Source: an uncultured Phocaeicola sp.
GTDB taxonomy: Bacteria > Bacteroidota > Bacteroidia > Bacteroidales > Bacteroidaceae
Direction of reading: 5' to 3'
Assembly: GCA_944320855.1 (NCBI GenBank)
Contig: CALUJF010000001.1
Span: forward strand, 1-64,000
DNA: 64,000 nt
Translations under genes and position numbers: made by a program
Notes under the pieces: generated by a model
What the model was told of the DNA's origin: nothing
What the model saw: the letters and a program-made list of their open reading frames with translations, nothing else
Database searches by the model: none
Shown here: in pieces, positions 1 to 8,454 of the stretch
Numbering within the stretch: the stretch's first letter is position 1
How the letters are laid out: every line of letters begins with the position of its first letter

Positions 1-713
1 GCTTCTTCCAGCAATGCAAGATATTCATCGAGCATTTTCTTCTTAGGGAAAGAAATACCATAGATACGTGTCATCTGTTTACGGTCTTCCTGTCCTCTCC
101 AGTATGCACCTGCCACTGACAACAGTTTAACGGCCTTGATAGGAGCTGTTGAAGTCAAGTGTGGGCCACGGCACAAGTCAGTAAACGCACCCTGAGTATA
201 AGTTGTGATATGTCCGTCTTCAAGTTCAGAGATAAGTTCGCACTTATAAGTTTCTCCTCTTTCGCCGAACATTTTCAAAGCATCTTCCTTAGATATGTTT
301 TCGCGAACTAATGCTTCTTTCTTGGAAGCCAGTTCCATCATTTTCTTTTCGATTGCAGGCAGGTCACCTTCTTTTATTACGGCCTCACCCGGATCTACAT
401 CATAATAGAAACCGTTTTCGATGGCCGGACCGATACCGAACTGAATTCCAGGATACAGTTCCTGAAGTGCTTCAGCAAGCAAGTGTGCACTTGTATGCCA
501 GAACGCATGTTTACCCTGTTCGTCATCCCATTTGTAAAGTACAAATTCAGCATCTTCGTTTATAGGACGACTCAAATCAATAGTCTCACCATTAACACTG
601 CACGCCAACACATCCTGAGCCAGACGAGAGCTAATGCTTTCTGCTATCTGCAGACCGGTTACACCTTCGTTGTATTCACGAACCGAACCATCCGGGAAAG
701 TTATCTTAATCAT
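1..713 (-). CDS. thrS: threonine--tRNA ligase (3' end cut by window edge)
   Basis: Cytoplasmic enzyme that charges tRNA-Thr with threonine. Only the first 237 codons are in the window; the gene runs off the left edge without a stop. The translation starts [17 protein letters not shown], a TGS domain (about residues 1-60). It continues into the editing domain (SAD), whose zinc/editing motif [11 protein letters not shown] is visible near residue 70-80, and [10 protein letters not shown] further on. The catalytic class II core lies outside. The ATG at 711-713 is the first start that gives the family N-terminus. A -7-like box (TATTTTTG on the minus strand, 754-761) lies about 40 bases upstream, with no clear -33 box. 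The identity is certain from the TGS-SAD order and motifs. Confidence 0.96.
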   Translation of the reverse strand, partial: MIKITFPDGSVREYNEGVTGLQIAESISSRLAQDVLACSVNGETIDLSRPINEDAEFVLYKWDDEQGKHAFWHTSAHLLAEALQELYPGIQFGIGPAIENGFYYDVDPGEAVIKEGDLPAIEKKMMELASKKEALVRENISKEDALKMFGERGETYKCELISELEDGHITTYTQGAFTDLCRGPHLTSTAPIKAVKLLSVAGAYWRGQEDRKQMTRIYGISFPKKKMLDEYLALLEE

Positions 714-801
714 GATTTTATATTTTAGTCTTATTTTACTTCAATTTTATCCGCAAAAATAGTAAAAGTTTCTTTAATAGGTTTCTTTTTGAAATAAAAT
801 G

Positions 802-2802
802 TTATTTCTCTTTTACCGTAAAGCGTTTAATCACATTATAAGCTGAGAAAAGTCCCAACTCACCGGCCTTGCTCAAATCCTGTATACCAAGTCGGTTATT
901 ACCGAGGAATACATGAGTAAGACCTCTGTTGAAATAAGCGTCAGCAAGATTTGGTTCCAACTCCAACACCTTATTATAATCAGCAATCGCCCCACGGTAG
1001 TCTTTCATTATAGTAAGGATGTTTGCCCTGTTATAATATGCATATACAAAGTCAGGAGCCAGTTCTATAACCTTATCCAAATCCTCGCGTATTTTCGCAT
1101 AATCCAAAGAGCGAACCTGAGCTGTCTTGTCGTCTGTAGAAACTATCTCGAAGCTTTTCTCGCGTTTTCTATACTCCAACTCCTTGTAATGAATCAATGC
1201 ACGGCTGAAATAAGCCGGGAAGAACAGCGAATCTCTGCTTATACACTCATTCAAATCGTTCAGAGCGTTATCAAAGTCCTGCACCAGATAAAAGTCCAAT
1301 GCACGAGAATAATAATTAAGGGCATTATCAGGAGCATTTGCTATCGATGCCGACAGTTTATCTATCGAACTGAAGTGCTGTTTAACAAGAACTTCATTCA
1401 ATGCCATCTCATTGTTGGTAATTATCAACCTTTCAGGGAACAGATGCTTTTCGTTCATCTGTGCAATTCTCTTGTCGAAATTGATTTGCCTTCTCACCTC
1501 ATCCTTACGTTCATAGTAAGTAAGGGCAAACATCGGCTGCGGCAAGATATTCACGTTCTTGTCCTGCACCCTTCCGCGATAGTTTGTCTTATATTTGCTT
1601 TCCGTATCATCATTGTCTGCCACGACAATCTTACGGTAGTTGTTCATATTCTTGTCAGACTTCTTTCGCGTCTTGTCATTCGAAGCTGTATTATTCTTCG
1701 TACCTGTCTGAGCATCAATCTGAGCTTTAAGCACTACCACGTCATCCGCATCAGCTCTCCTCAAATCGCCCATCTTGCGATAAGCCTCTGCCCTGCACTG
1801 ATATCCCGGCATAAAGTTTGGATATTCATCCAGAACAGCAGTAAAGTCGGCAACCGCACCTTTATAATCACCGGTTCTGCTGCGCAACAAACCTCTGTTG
1901 AATGCAGCCATAAGATTATCCGGTTCTACGCTGAGCACAAAGTCAAAATCTTCGATAGCCCTGTTGTCATCCCCTACCTGCGCTCTGAGCAATCCTCGGT
2001 TATAATGCCCTATCAGATTGTTTTTGTCTATATCGAGTGCGATATCATAGTCGGACATGGCGCCGCGCAGATTATTCTGATGATATCTTGCCAATGCCCT
2101 GTTTATATAAATGCCTGAATTCTTGAATGAAAGCCTTGCAGCCTCGTCAAAATCCGATTCAGCTTTGGCATACTTGCCTCTTTGCATAAACAGAATGGCC
2201 CTCGAAGCCCATGGGTCAGGGTTATATCTGTCCATTTCTATAGCCTTGTCGGCATCAGTCATCGCCTGAAGCGTATCTTTCATTTTCAAAGACACTTCAG
2301 TACGCATCAAATAAGCATCAGTATATCTTGGAGAAATAGAAATAAGAGTGTCGAGTTCGGCTCTTGCTGTAGAATAATCCTTTTTCTGTATGCGGCATAA
2401 TATCAGATTATGCCATAGAGCCTCATTCTCCGGTTCTAAAGTAAGAGCTTTCTGATAGTCGGCTATAGCCCCGTCAAAATTATCCTGGCGGATTCTGGAG
2501 ATACCTCTTATCTGATATGTGTTTGCCACGAAAGGATTGCGCTCGATAGACTCTGTACAATCGGCCTCAGCTCCCTGAAAATCGTCAAGGTTTATTTTCG
2601 CCAATCCTCTATAAAAAAAAGGCTCAGCCAGATACGGCTTTGCATTTATAACCTGGTTAAAATATTGTATAGACAATACATAATCCTCAAAATAAAGAGC
2701 ATTCTTGCCTATGGTCATAACCCTGTCCGTATTAATTTGCGACAGGGCTGCCACAGGCATCATCAAGCCTATATATAATATGTATAGAAGCTTTTTTATC
2801 AT
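802..2802 (-). CDS. secreted/periplasmic tetratricopeptide-repeat protein
   Basis: 666 residues, function unknown. An N-terminal signal peptide ([15 protein letters not shown]..., cleavage likely after ALSQ) is followed by about eleven TPR units of 34 residues, seen as repeated YxxRGLAxxxxxDxxGAxADYxxAL patterns. A lysine-, asparagine- and aspartate-rich linker separates the N-terminal repeat block (about residues 25-345) from a second block (about 470-650). TPR arrays are protein-protein scaffolds, so a role in an envelope assembly is likely but not shown. I chose the ATG at 2802 because it overlaps the def stop codon as ATGA, implying translational coupling; a start nine codons upstream would lie deep in def and spoil the signal peptide. 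It is the distal gene of a def-TPR operon, possibly with ruvX upstream. Confidence 0.85.
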   Translation of the reverse strand: MIKKLLYILYIGLMMPVAALSQINTDRVMTIGKNALYFEDYVLSIQYFNQVINAKPYLAEPFFYRGLAKINLDDFQGAEADCTESIERNPFVANTYQIRGISRIRQDNFDGAIADYQKALTLEPENEALWHNLILCRIQKKDYSTARAELDTLISISPRYTDAYLMRTEVSLKMKDTLQAMTDADKAIEMDRYNPDPWASRAILFMQRGKYAKAESDFDEAARLSFKNSGIYINRALARYHQNNLRGAMSDYDIALDIDKNNLIGHYNRGLLRAQVGDDNRAIEDFDFVLSVEPDNLMAAFNRGLLRSRTGDYKGAVADFTAVLDEYPNFMPGYQCRAEAYRKMGDLRRADADDVVVLKAQIDAQTGTKNNTASNDKTRKKSDKNMNNYRKIVVADNDDTESKYKTNYRGRVQDKNVNILPQPMFALTYYERKDEVRRQINFDKRIAQMNEKHLFPERLIITNNEMALNEVLVKQHFSSIDKLSASIANAPDNALNYYSRALDFYLVQDFDNALNDLNECISRDSLFFPAYFSRALIHYKELEYRKREKSFEIVSTDDKTAQVRSLDYAKIREDLDKVIELAPDFVYAYYNRANILTIMKDYRGAIADYNKVLELEPNLADAYFNRGLTHVFLGNNRLGIQDLSKAGELGLFSAYNVIKRFTVKEK

Positions 2803-3353
2803 TTTACAGTCTTCACCTTGTAAGCACAACGGGCTTTTCCTTCAACCATTTTGTTCAGTTTTCCCTTAATCATCTGTTTTCTCAGTGGAGAAAGGTGGTC
2901 GATGAACATTGTTCCGTCCAGATGGTCAAACTCGTGCTGCATAACCCTTGCCAGATATCCTTCCACCCACTCGTCATGCGGATTCATATCTTCGTCAAGA
3001 TAAGTTACACGTATTTTGTCAGGGCGCTTCACACTCTCATGCACACCCGGCAAGCTCAGGCAGCCTTCTTCCATTGACACTAATTCCTCGCCTGTTTCAA
3101 CAATATGCGCATTGATATATGCCTTGCGGAAATCCTTGAATTCAGGCATATCATCAGACAGTACGTCAAGATTAACCACAACCACACGGATAGGCAATCC
3201 TATCTGAGGTGCAGCCAGGCCTACGCCATCGGCACGGTCCATTGTTTCGAACATATTTGTGATAAGTTCTTTCAGGTTCGGATAATCAGGAGTTATATCT
3301 TCAGCCACCTTACGCAATACAGGCTGGCCATATACATAAATCGGTAAAATCAT
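2799..3353 (-). CDS. def: peptide deformylase
   Basis: Removes the formyl group from the N-terminal methionine of new proteins in the cytoplasm; a metal-dependent hydrolase. All three family motifs are present: [10 protein letters not shown] (motif 1), EEGCLSLPG (motif 2, with the metal-binding Cys) and QHEFDHLDG (motif 3, with two metal-binding His and the catalytic Glu). At 184 residues it has the usual length for Bacteroidetes PDF. It ends in TGA overlapping the ATG of the downstream TPR gene by 4 bases, and lies 23 bases after ruvX, so the three genes probably form one minus-strand operon. Confidence 0.97.
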   Translation of the reverse strand: MILPIYVYGQPVLRKVAEDITPDYPNLKELITNMFETMDRADGVGLAAPQIGLPIRVVVVNLDVLSDDMPEFKDFRKAYINAHIVETGEELVSMEEGCLSLPGVHESVKRPDKIRVTYLDEDMNPHDEWVEGYLARVMQHEFDHLDGTMFIDHLSPLRKQMIKGKLNKMVEGKARCAYKVKTVK

Positions 3354-3376
3354 ATTTCTAATTGTTTATTCTGTTT

Positions 3377-3793
3377 TTAATATTTCCTTGATTCGAGATA
3401 AGACTGCAGAATTATAGTAGCACTTATTTCGTCCACCAGCGCCTTGTTCTGCCTGTCCTTTTTCTTAAGTCCTCCGGCAAGCATCGCCTGGTGTGCAAGC
3501 ACTGAGGTAAACCTTTCATCTACCAGTTCCACAGGAATTTCCGGAAGCAACGTTTTAAGTCTGTTCATAAACGGGATAATATTCTTCATATTCTCCGAGT
3601 CTTCGTAGTTCATCTGTTTAGGATGACCTATGATAATCCGCTCCACTTTTTCCTGACAGACATACTTCTGTATGAAGTCTACAAGTTCGTGCGTAGCCAC
3701 TGTAGTAAGACCGCTTGCAATAATCTGCATCGGATCTGTCACAGCAAGCCCCGTACGCTTCCTTCCATAATCTATAGCTAAAATTCTACTCAT
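3377..3793 (-). CDS. ruvX: YqgF/RuvX family putative Holliday-junction resolvase (pre-16S rRNA nuclease)
   Basis: 138 residues with an RNase H-like fold. It carries the family landmarks DYGRKRTGLAVTD near the N-terminus, a GHP segment after the second strand, DERFTS, and DEISATIILQSYL at the C-terminus; the conserved acidic residues of these motifs would bind the catalytic metal. In Escherichia coli the family member matures the 5' end of 16S rRNA, and it has also been proposed to resolve Holliday junctions. I chose the start at 3793 (MSRILAIDYG); four extra codons upstream are possible but are not typical of the family. It lies upstream of def on the same strand. Confidence 0.93.
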   Translation of the reverse strand: MSRILAIDYGRKRTGLAVTDPMQIIASGLTTVATHELVDFIQKYVCQEKVERIIIGHPKQMNYEDSENMKNIIPFMNRLKTLLPEIPVELVDERFTSVLAHQAMLAGGLKKKDRQNKALVDEISATIILQSYLESRKY

Positions 3794-3865
3794 AAGTGGC
3801 AGCAAATTTACGAATTAATTTTATTAGCACATTATATATAAGACTTAAAAAATCCTACCGCCTGA

Positions 3866-4819
3866 TTAATACACCAGTCCGACATTGTCAATCCAAAGAG
3901 TATTTCCCGGCGAACCGACAAACGCGCCACCGATGCTTGAAGTGAACTGCACAAGAATATGTGTAGGCGTTTCATCCTTATCCGCCCATCCGTTTTCATT
4001 TATCATCACGCTTTCCCCCTTGCTGTTTCGGGCGTGATAACCTCCGGTTCCCAAAGCCATCAGTTCCGGCACATAATTACTGTTGCCGGTTATGTCACCA
4101 TACATAATCTCATATGTGGCAGCATTATTCCAGTCAGTAGATGATGTATACTTCACAGCGGCAGTCCCTACCCTTTTGGCTATGATATTGCCCTCTGCGT
4201 CTTCAGTCCTTTTCTGAAGATAGCAAACCATTATGGCTGCATCTTTACCCTTTACCACTGACTTCTTGCTGAATCCTGTAAGACGGATTCTATTAGGTTC
4301 ACCAGACATTTTCACCTTATAATCATACCTTATCGCAACAGGCCTTTTAGTAAAAGGAACTCCACAATTAAGAGCCTTCTCTCCATCCTTTGTACCCGTA
4401 ATAGGTTCTTTAATGTCACCGAGAAACATTGACCCGGACGCCAATACCGTGATATTTACCAGCCCAAGCACTTTTACACTTTCAATATGAGTTTCCAGAC
4501 GGGCACATTTTCCATACCATCGTTTTTCAGGATAGACACTCGTATTGGTCTTCACTATTCCGACAACCTTCGCCATTACGTTTGAGTTTCCCCATGGCGA
4601 ACCTCCCTGATTTACATACGGATTATTTCCGTCAAGTTCCATTTCCGGTCCCAACTCATACAGATGCTTCACGCTTCCGCCAATAATAGCAGATTCCTCT
4701 ATCCTTCTGGTAACCCACTGATCCATGTTACCATACTTGAACAGTTCAAACTTCTCCTGTGCCACAGCCGGTACTGCGAGCAAAATTCCTATAAGACAAG
4801 CATAATACCTATTTTTCAT
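3866..4819 (-). CDS. secreted PCMD-like (putative carbohydrate metabolism domain) protein
   Basis: 317 residues with a clean signal peptide (MKNRYYACLIGILLAVPAVAQ). The rest is a single beta-rich domain. The C-terminal motif GNTLWIDNVGLVY, preceded by a stretch that reads like a beta-sandwich jelly roll (HILVQFTSSIGGAFVGSPG), resembles the PCMD family (PF13201), secreted Bacteroidetes proteins suspected to bind or process carbohydrate. No catalytic residues can be named. It stands alone between ruvX and the SPOR lipoprotein gene, with 72 bases before ruvX. The exact family needs a profile search; secretion is the firmer call. Confidence 0.6.
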   Translation of the reverse strand: MKNRYYACLIGILLAVPAVAQEKFELFKYGNMDQWVTRRIEESAIIGGSVKHLYELGPEMELDGNNPYVNQGGSPWGNSNVMAKVVGIVKTNTSVYPEKRWYGKCARLETHIESVKVLGLVNITVLASGSMFLGDIKEPITGTKDGEKALNCGVPFTKRPVAIRYDYKVKMSGEPNRIRLTGFSKKSVVKGKDAAIMVCYLQKRTEDAEGNIIAKRVGTAAVKYTSSTDWNNAATYEIMYGDITGNSNYVPELMALGTGGYHARNSKGESVMINENGWADKDETPTHILVQFTSSIGGAFVGSPGNTLWIDNVGLVY

Positions 4820-4923
4820 AATTCGTTTAATTCTATAATTACATTTTGCAAAGGTATAAAAAAAAGCGACAGCACATCGCCGTCGCTTACAAATAGAATA
4901 TCTATTCCGAACTTTCTGCTATT

Positions 4924-5424
4924 TTAATATATTCTATACAACAACCAAGAACCCTGGAAATCCTCACGGTTAGGATACTTAGCCTTGAATGCATCTCTGG
5001 CAGCTGCAGCCTCTTCTCTTGTGTCAAAAGAAGAAACAACCACACGATACATATTGCGTTCAGCGTTATACACCACTTTAGCATTATATCCATGACCGTC
5101 AAGTGTAGATTTCAATCCGTCAGCATTAGCCTTTACACCGAAGCTACCGCACACTACGCTGAAAGCCTTAAGTCCGTCGCCTGAAACAAGCTCCACTTTT
5201 TCCTCACGCACAGGTGCAGGAGCAACAGGTGCAGGAGTAGCAACCGGAGCAGCCTCTACTACAGGTGCAGCCTCAACTACAGTTTCTTTCTGTTCAGCAG
5301 CCTCAGCCAATTCATTTTGTTTAGCTTTCTCATAAGCTTTCTTATAAGCACTTTCACTTGATTTACAAGAAGAGAATGCCAAAACGAGGCATAATCCCAT
5401 TCCTAAGACGAATAATTTTTTCAT
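4924..5424 (-). CDS. SPOR-domain lipoprotein
   Basis: 166 residues. The N-terminus is a lipoprotein signal with a lipobox ending FSSC (Cys at about residue 20). A short charged helix follows (about 25-50), then a Pro/Ala/Val-rich linker (about 50-75, with repeats of the type VVEAAPVAT). The C-terminal SPOR domain (about residues 85-166) contains FSVVCGSFGVKANADGLK and YRVVVSSFDTREEAAAARD. SPOR domains bind septal peptidoglycan stripped of stem peptides, so the protein probably sits in the envelope at the division site. A -7-like box (TACTTTTG, minus strand, 5476-5483) lies about 55 bases upstream of the start. It diverges from the YtxH gene. Confidence 0.9.
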   Translation of the reverse strand: MKKLFVLGMGLCLVLAFSSCKSSESAYKKAYEKAKQNELAEAAEQKETVVEAAPVVEAAPVATPAPVAPAPVREEKVELVSGDGLKAFSVVCGSFGVKANADGLKSTLDGHGYNAKVVYNAERNMYRVVVSSFDTREEAAAARDAFKAKYPNREDFQGSWLLYRIY

Positions 5425-5649
5425 GTTGCCTTATATTTATATGATTTAATAATTTGCTAACTTAGTTTTTCATGGCAAAAGTAGTAATATAAACATTTCA
5501 ATGATGTTAAAAACGGTTAATTATACATTCAACTAAATAAATTGATATTATTTCACGGACAAAAGCAGACAAATTACAATCTTTTTTATTAGATTTGTGG
5601 AAAGCAAACTAAAAGAAGTAATAATACACACTGATAAAACATTATTATC

Positions 5650-5853
5650 ATGAAAGCATTAAACATTGTAGCAGCATTCTTGGGCGGGGTAGCTCTTGGT
5701 GCAGCAGCCGGAATCTTATTCGCTCCGGAGAAAGGCGAAGAAACTCGTAAAAAAATTGCTGAAATCCTACGCCAAAAAGGAATCAGACTGAACCGTGCTG
5801 AAATGGAAGATTTAGTTGACCAGATTGCAGCAGAAGTAAAAGATGCCGAATAA
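5650..5853 (+). CDS. YtxH-domain small membrane protein
   Basis: 67 residues. One N-terminal glycine/alanine-rich transmembrane segment (about residues 5-25: VAAFLGGVALGAAAGILFAP) is followed directly by the family signature EKGEETRKKIAE and an amphipathic helix. YtxH proteins are small stress-associated membrane proteins whose biochemical role is not settled. It is the first of three short plus-strand genes (with the holin-like gene at 6007 and the gene at 6397) that recur together in Bacteroidales and probably form one envelope operon. Confidence 0.85.
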   Translation: MKALNIVAAFLGGVALGAAAGILFAPEKGEETRKKIAEILRQKGIRLNRAEMEDLVDQIAAEVKDAE

Positions 5854-6006
5854 AAAGACATTCACGCAGAACCATAGTTCTGTAAAATCAAGATTTTAAG
5901 AAAGTACATTAGGGATTTTAAAAGGAAAAGCCGCTCACGCGATATGCGACTGACGGAACTTCCTTTTAAATTTCCCTTTTTTATTAATGACAAAACCATA
6001 GAAGTT

Positions 6007-6390
6007 ATGTTTGCAAACGACAAAAGCATTGACAATCTGGAAGCCCTGTTCAAGGAAATAAAGAAATACATAGAGCTTCAGGGTCAATACATCAAACTCG
6101 ACCTGGTAGAGAAACTCACCATACTGATATCTACCCTCATCCTGATATGTGTTCTCATCGTATTGGGAATGACGGCATTGTTTTATTTCTCATTCATGTT
6201 AGTATACACGATAGATTCTTTTGTCAATAATATCATAGCCAGCTATGCCATCATAGGCGGATGCATACTGCTCATAGGATTCGCAATATACATATTCAGA
6301 CAAAAGATTATTTTCCAGCCTATGGTGAATTTCCTTGCAAGACTATTCCTCGAGGACAAAGACAAAGAAGAGAACAACCCTAAACAATAA
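6007..6390 (+). CDS. phage-holin-superfamily-like membrane protein (Actinobacterial holin/YqjE type)
   Basis: 127 residues. An N-terminal cytoplasmic helix (FANDKSIDNLEALFKEIKKY) is followed by two transmembrane segments (about residues 38-62 and 77-97) and a charged tail (DKDKEENNPKQ). The arrangement matches the family often labelled phage holin family protein/YqjE in Bacteroidetes chromosomes; nothing here suggests a prophage, so a lytic role is not implied. I chose the ATG at 6007 because homologues I know begin MFANDK; the frame is open upstream to an ATG at 5944, which would add 21 residues of unlikely sequence. It sits between the YtxH gene and the 86-residue gene, 6 bases from the latter. 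Confidence 0.75.
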   Translation: MFANDKSIDNLEALFKEIKKYIELQGQYIKLDLVEKLTILISTLILICVLIVLGMTALFYFSFMLVYTIDSFVNNIIASYAIIGGCILLIGFAIYIFRQKIIFQPMVNFLARLFLEDKDKEENNPKQ

Positions 6391-6396
6391 TGTATC

Positions 6397-6657
6397 ATGA
6401 ACGATATCACCAAATACAGTATACAGATTATATCGGAAAGAAAGAACAGAAAAAAAGATGAGCTAAGAGAGTCAAAACAGAGAATACACGAGCTGACACA
6501 AAACCTGTTCTCTCCACCTGAAACAAAAAACAAGATGGATCTCCTAATGCACCATTTCAACACCGGAATGGCTGCATACGACGGAATAATGACAGGAGTG
6601 AAAATATACAGAAGAATAAAAGACATCTTCTCAAGCAGAAAACACAAAAACTTATAA
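6397..6657 (+). CDS. small charged protein of the YtxH/holin-like cluster
   Basis: 86 residues, no recognised domain. It is highly basic, with an N-terminal helix rich in Lys/Arg/Glu (residues 10-35), a motif MDLLMHHFNTGMAAYDGIMTG in the middle that could be a short amphipathic or membrane-skimming helix, and a basic tail (SSRKHKNL). It follows the holin-like gene by 6 bases and is almost certainly co-transcribed, so it probably works with those membrane proteins. Confidence 0.6.
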   Translation: MNDITKYSIQIISERKNRKKDELRESKQRIHELTQNLFSPPETKNKMDLLMHHFNTGMAAYDGIMTGVKIYRRIKDIFSSRKHKNL

Positions 6658-6666
6658 ACTCACCTA

Positions 6667-6696
6667 TTTATGCACCGGATATTTTTAGTATGTTTG
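6667..6696 (+). promoter_or_regulatory. predicted Bacteroidetes promoter of lemA
   Basis: TTTA at 6667-6670, an 18-base spacer, and TATGTTTG at 6689-6696, matching the TAnnTTTG -7 consensus exactly and the TTTG -33 box at three of four bases. The start codon of lemA lies 40 bases downstream, so the LemA/TPM pair appears to be transcribed separately from the preceding small-gene cluster. Confidence 0.55.
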
Positions 6697-6736
6697 TGCT
6701 GAATTTCAATTTAATATTTATAAACCAAAAGTAATT

Positions 6737-7324
6737 ATGAAGAAAACCTGGACAATCATCACTGTCATAGCAGTAATAGCAATTTTAGTAATTTACAGTA
6801 TTTCATCCTACAACTCGCTTGTAACACAAGACGAATCGGTAAGTACAGCATGGAGCAACGTAGAGAACCAGTACCAGCGTCGCGCCGACCTTATCCCTAA
6901 CCTCGTAAACACTGTAAAGGGATATGCCGCACACGAAAAGGAAACTCTCGATGCCGTTGTTTCGGCAAGGTCGAAAGCCACTCAGGCCACAATAAGCATT
7001 GACGACCTCACTCCTGAGAAACTCCAGGCATACCAGAAAGCACAGGGCGAGATAGGTGCAGCTCTCGGCAGACTGCTTGCCATTACAGAAAACTATCCCG
7101 ACCTTAAAGCCAACGAAAACTTCCAGGCTTTGCAGGCTCAGCTTGAAGGTACAGAAAACAGAATCAGCGTGGAACGCAGAAAATTCAACGAGACAGCCAA
7201 GAGTTACAACACAACAATCCGCCGTTTCCCTAAAAACATCATAGCAGGACTCTTCGGTTTCGAGAAACGTCCTTACTTTGAGGCAGCAGAAGGCTCTGAA
7301 AAAGCACCGGAAGTAAAATTCTGA
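6737..7324 (+). CDS. lemA: LemA family membrane protein
   Basis: 195 residues. An N-terminal transmembrane segment (about 5-25) is followed by the alpha-helical LemA domain with its hallmark SYNSLVTQDESVSTAWSNV, YQRRADLIPNLVNTVKGYA and ENYPDLKANENFQALQ. LemA proteins are anchored in the cytoplasmic membrane with a helical bundle outside; their molecular role is not firmly known. The gene lies 10 bases upstream of a TPM-domain gene, the usual pairing of these two families in bacteria, so the two probably act together in envelope quality control. Confidence 0.95.
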   Translation: MKKTWTIITVIAVIAILVIYSISSYNSLVTQDESVSTAWSNVENQYQRRADLIPNLVNTVKGYAAHEKETLDAVVSARSKATQATISIDDLTPEKLQAYQKAQGEIGAALGRLLAITENYPDLKANENFQALQAQLEGTENRISVERRKFNETAKSYNTTIRRFPKNIIAGLFGFEKRPYFEAAEGSEKAPEVKF

Positions 7325-7334
7325 TTCACAGTCT

Positions 7335-8267
7335 ATGAGAAAACTGAGTTTCATAGCGATAATGCTCGCCCTGTGCTGCTGCATGCCGGTAACAGCCAAA
7401 GAATATAAGGTAAAGGATGTCCCGATGGTACATCTTATGGACCGCACACGCTACGTCAGCAATCCTGACAATATTCTTTCTGCCGGAACCGTCGCTGCCA
7501 TAGACACCACACTGTTTTCACTTGAACAAAAAACAGGAATACAGGTTCTTGTAGTTGCAGTAGAGCAGATTGAAGGAGGCGACTGTTTCGATTTCGCATA
7601 TCGCTTAGGTCAGGAAAACGGTGTAGGCCAAAAAGAAAAGGACAACGGACTGGTTATACTCCTCGTGACTGGAGAACGATGCATCCAGTTTGCCACCGGC
7701 TACGGACTTGAAGGTGTATTGCCGGATGCCGTCTGCAAGAAGATACAGGTGAGATACATGAACAAAGCCTTCTCGCAAGGCAACTGGGATGCAGGTATGC
7801 TCGCCGGAATAAAAGCCGTCAGAGGATATCTCGACGGAGAAAGCGGAACACCCGACAGCCCCCGCTCCGGTTCAGGAGGAGATTCCGGAGTATTGTTCAT
7901 CTTGCTTTTCGGCGTTATAGGTTTCACCATGTTCTATCTCTGGCTTAATGTCAGACGGCAAAGACGCTGTCCGCAATGCCATAAGCAGACCATGAAAGTC
8001 ATCTCCAGGCGTACCATAGCCCAATACCCTACATATCATATTGAAGAAATAGTGTCATGCTGCTCAAACTGTGGCCACTGCGTGCGTAAGGAACAGCGCG
8101 TAGACGATGAAAACAATCATCACCACGGCAGACGAAGCGGACCGTTCGGTGGAGGAATCTTCATGGGTGGAGGTTTCGGCCGTGGCGGATTCGGAGGCGG
8201 TGGCTTCGGCGGTGGAAGTTTCGGAGGAGGCAGCTTCGGAGGCGGTGGTGCCGGAAGTAAGTTCTAA
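7335..8267 (+). CDS. TPM-domain membrane protein with Cys4 zinc-ribbon-like segment and Gly/Phe-rich tail
   Basis: 310 residues. A signal peptide (about 1-21) leads into a TPM domain (about 38-165, with DNGLVILLVTGERCIQFATG and GLEGVLPDAVCKKI). A transmembrane helix follows at about 185-205. After it is a Cys4 segment (CPQCHK ... CCSNCGHC, about 213-252) that looks like a zinc ribbon in the cytoplasm. The tail (about 265-310) is built of GGGF/GGSF repeats and lacks charged residues until the last few. TPM domains (PF04536) are found in envelope proteins, including a photosystem repair factor in plants. It follows lemA by 10 bases. The tail resembles those of homologues but its role is unknown. 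Confidence 0.88.
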   Translation: MRKLSFIAIMLALCCCMPVTAKEYKVKDVPMVHLMDRTRYVSNPDNILSAGTVAAIDTTLFSLEQKTGIQVLVVAVEQIEGGDCFDFAYRLGQENGVGQKEKDNGLVILLVTGERCIQFATGYGLEGVLPDAVCKKIQVRYMNKAFSQGNWDAGMLAGIKAVRGYLDGESGTPDSPRSGSGGDSGVLFILLFGVIGFTMFYLWLNVRRQRRCPQCHKQTMKVISRRTIAQYPTYHIEEIVSCCSNCGHCVRKEQRVDDENNHHHGRRSGPFGGGIFMGGGFGRGGFGGGGFGGGSFGGGSFGGGGAGSKF

Positions 8268-8285
8268 TAAACATGTACACATTTC

Positions 8286-8377
8286 TTGGTGCTGACTATA
8301 GTCGGCAGCATTGCCCACTATGGTCAGCAGCATTACCGACTATAGTCGACAGTGCTGCCGACCATGGTCGGCACCAA
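8286..8377. repeat. four 22-bp tandem palindromic repeats nested in a 40-bp inverted repeat
   Basis: Four back-to-back 22-base units occupy 8291-8312, 8313-8334, 8335-8356 and 8357-8378. Each has a palindromic core of the type CCGACTATAGTCGG (fourth unit CCGACCATGGTCGG), followed by a CAGCATT-like linker. The whole block also reads as one large inverted repeat: arm 8286-8325 pairs with arm 8338-8377, with most differences being G-U compatible and a 12-base loop at 8326-8337. A second small hairpin (CCGGTC/GACCGG, 8385-8409) follows. It lies between the TPM gene and aroC, both on the plus strand. There is no T-run, so it is not a standard terminator. Confidence 0.85.
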
Positions 8378-8454
8378 AATTCGCCCGGTCATTTCGGCTA
8401 TAAGACCGGCAAACAACAAACCATTAATACATAAATATTAAAAAACAAGATACA

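Noticed and set aside
913-2118. A 401-codon open frame on the plus strand
   Set aside because: It lies antisense within the TPR gene, whose repeats and signal peptide are clear. The translation is rich in Ile, Cys and His with no domain pattern, as expected of a mirror frame.
6007-6390. Prophage sign from the holin-like gene
   Set aside because: The family is common in Bacteroidetes chromosomes next to YtxH; no other phage gene is present.
8286-8377. CRISPR-like array
   Set aside because: The 22-base units touch each other with no unique spacers, each is internally palindromic, and no cas gene is near.
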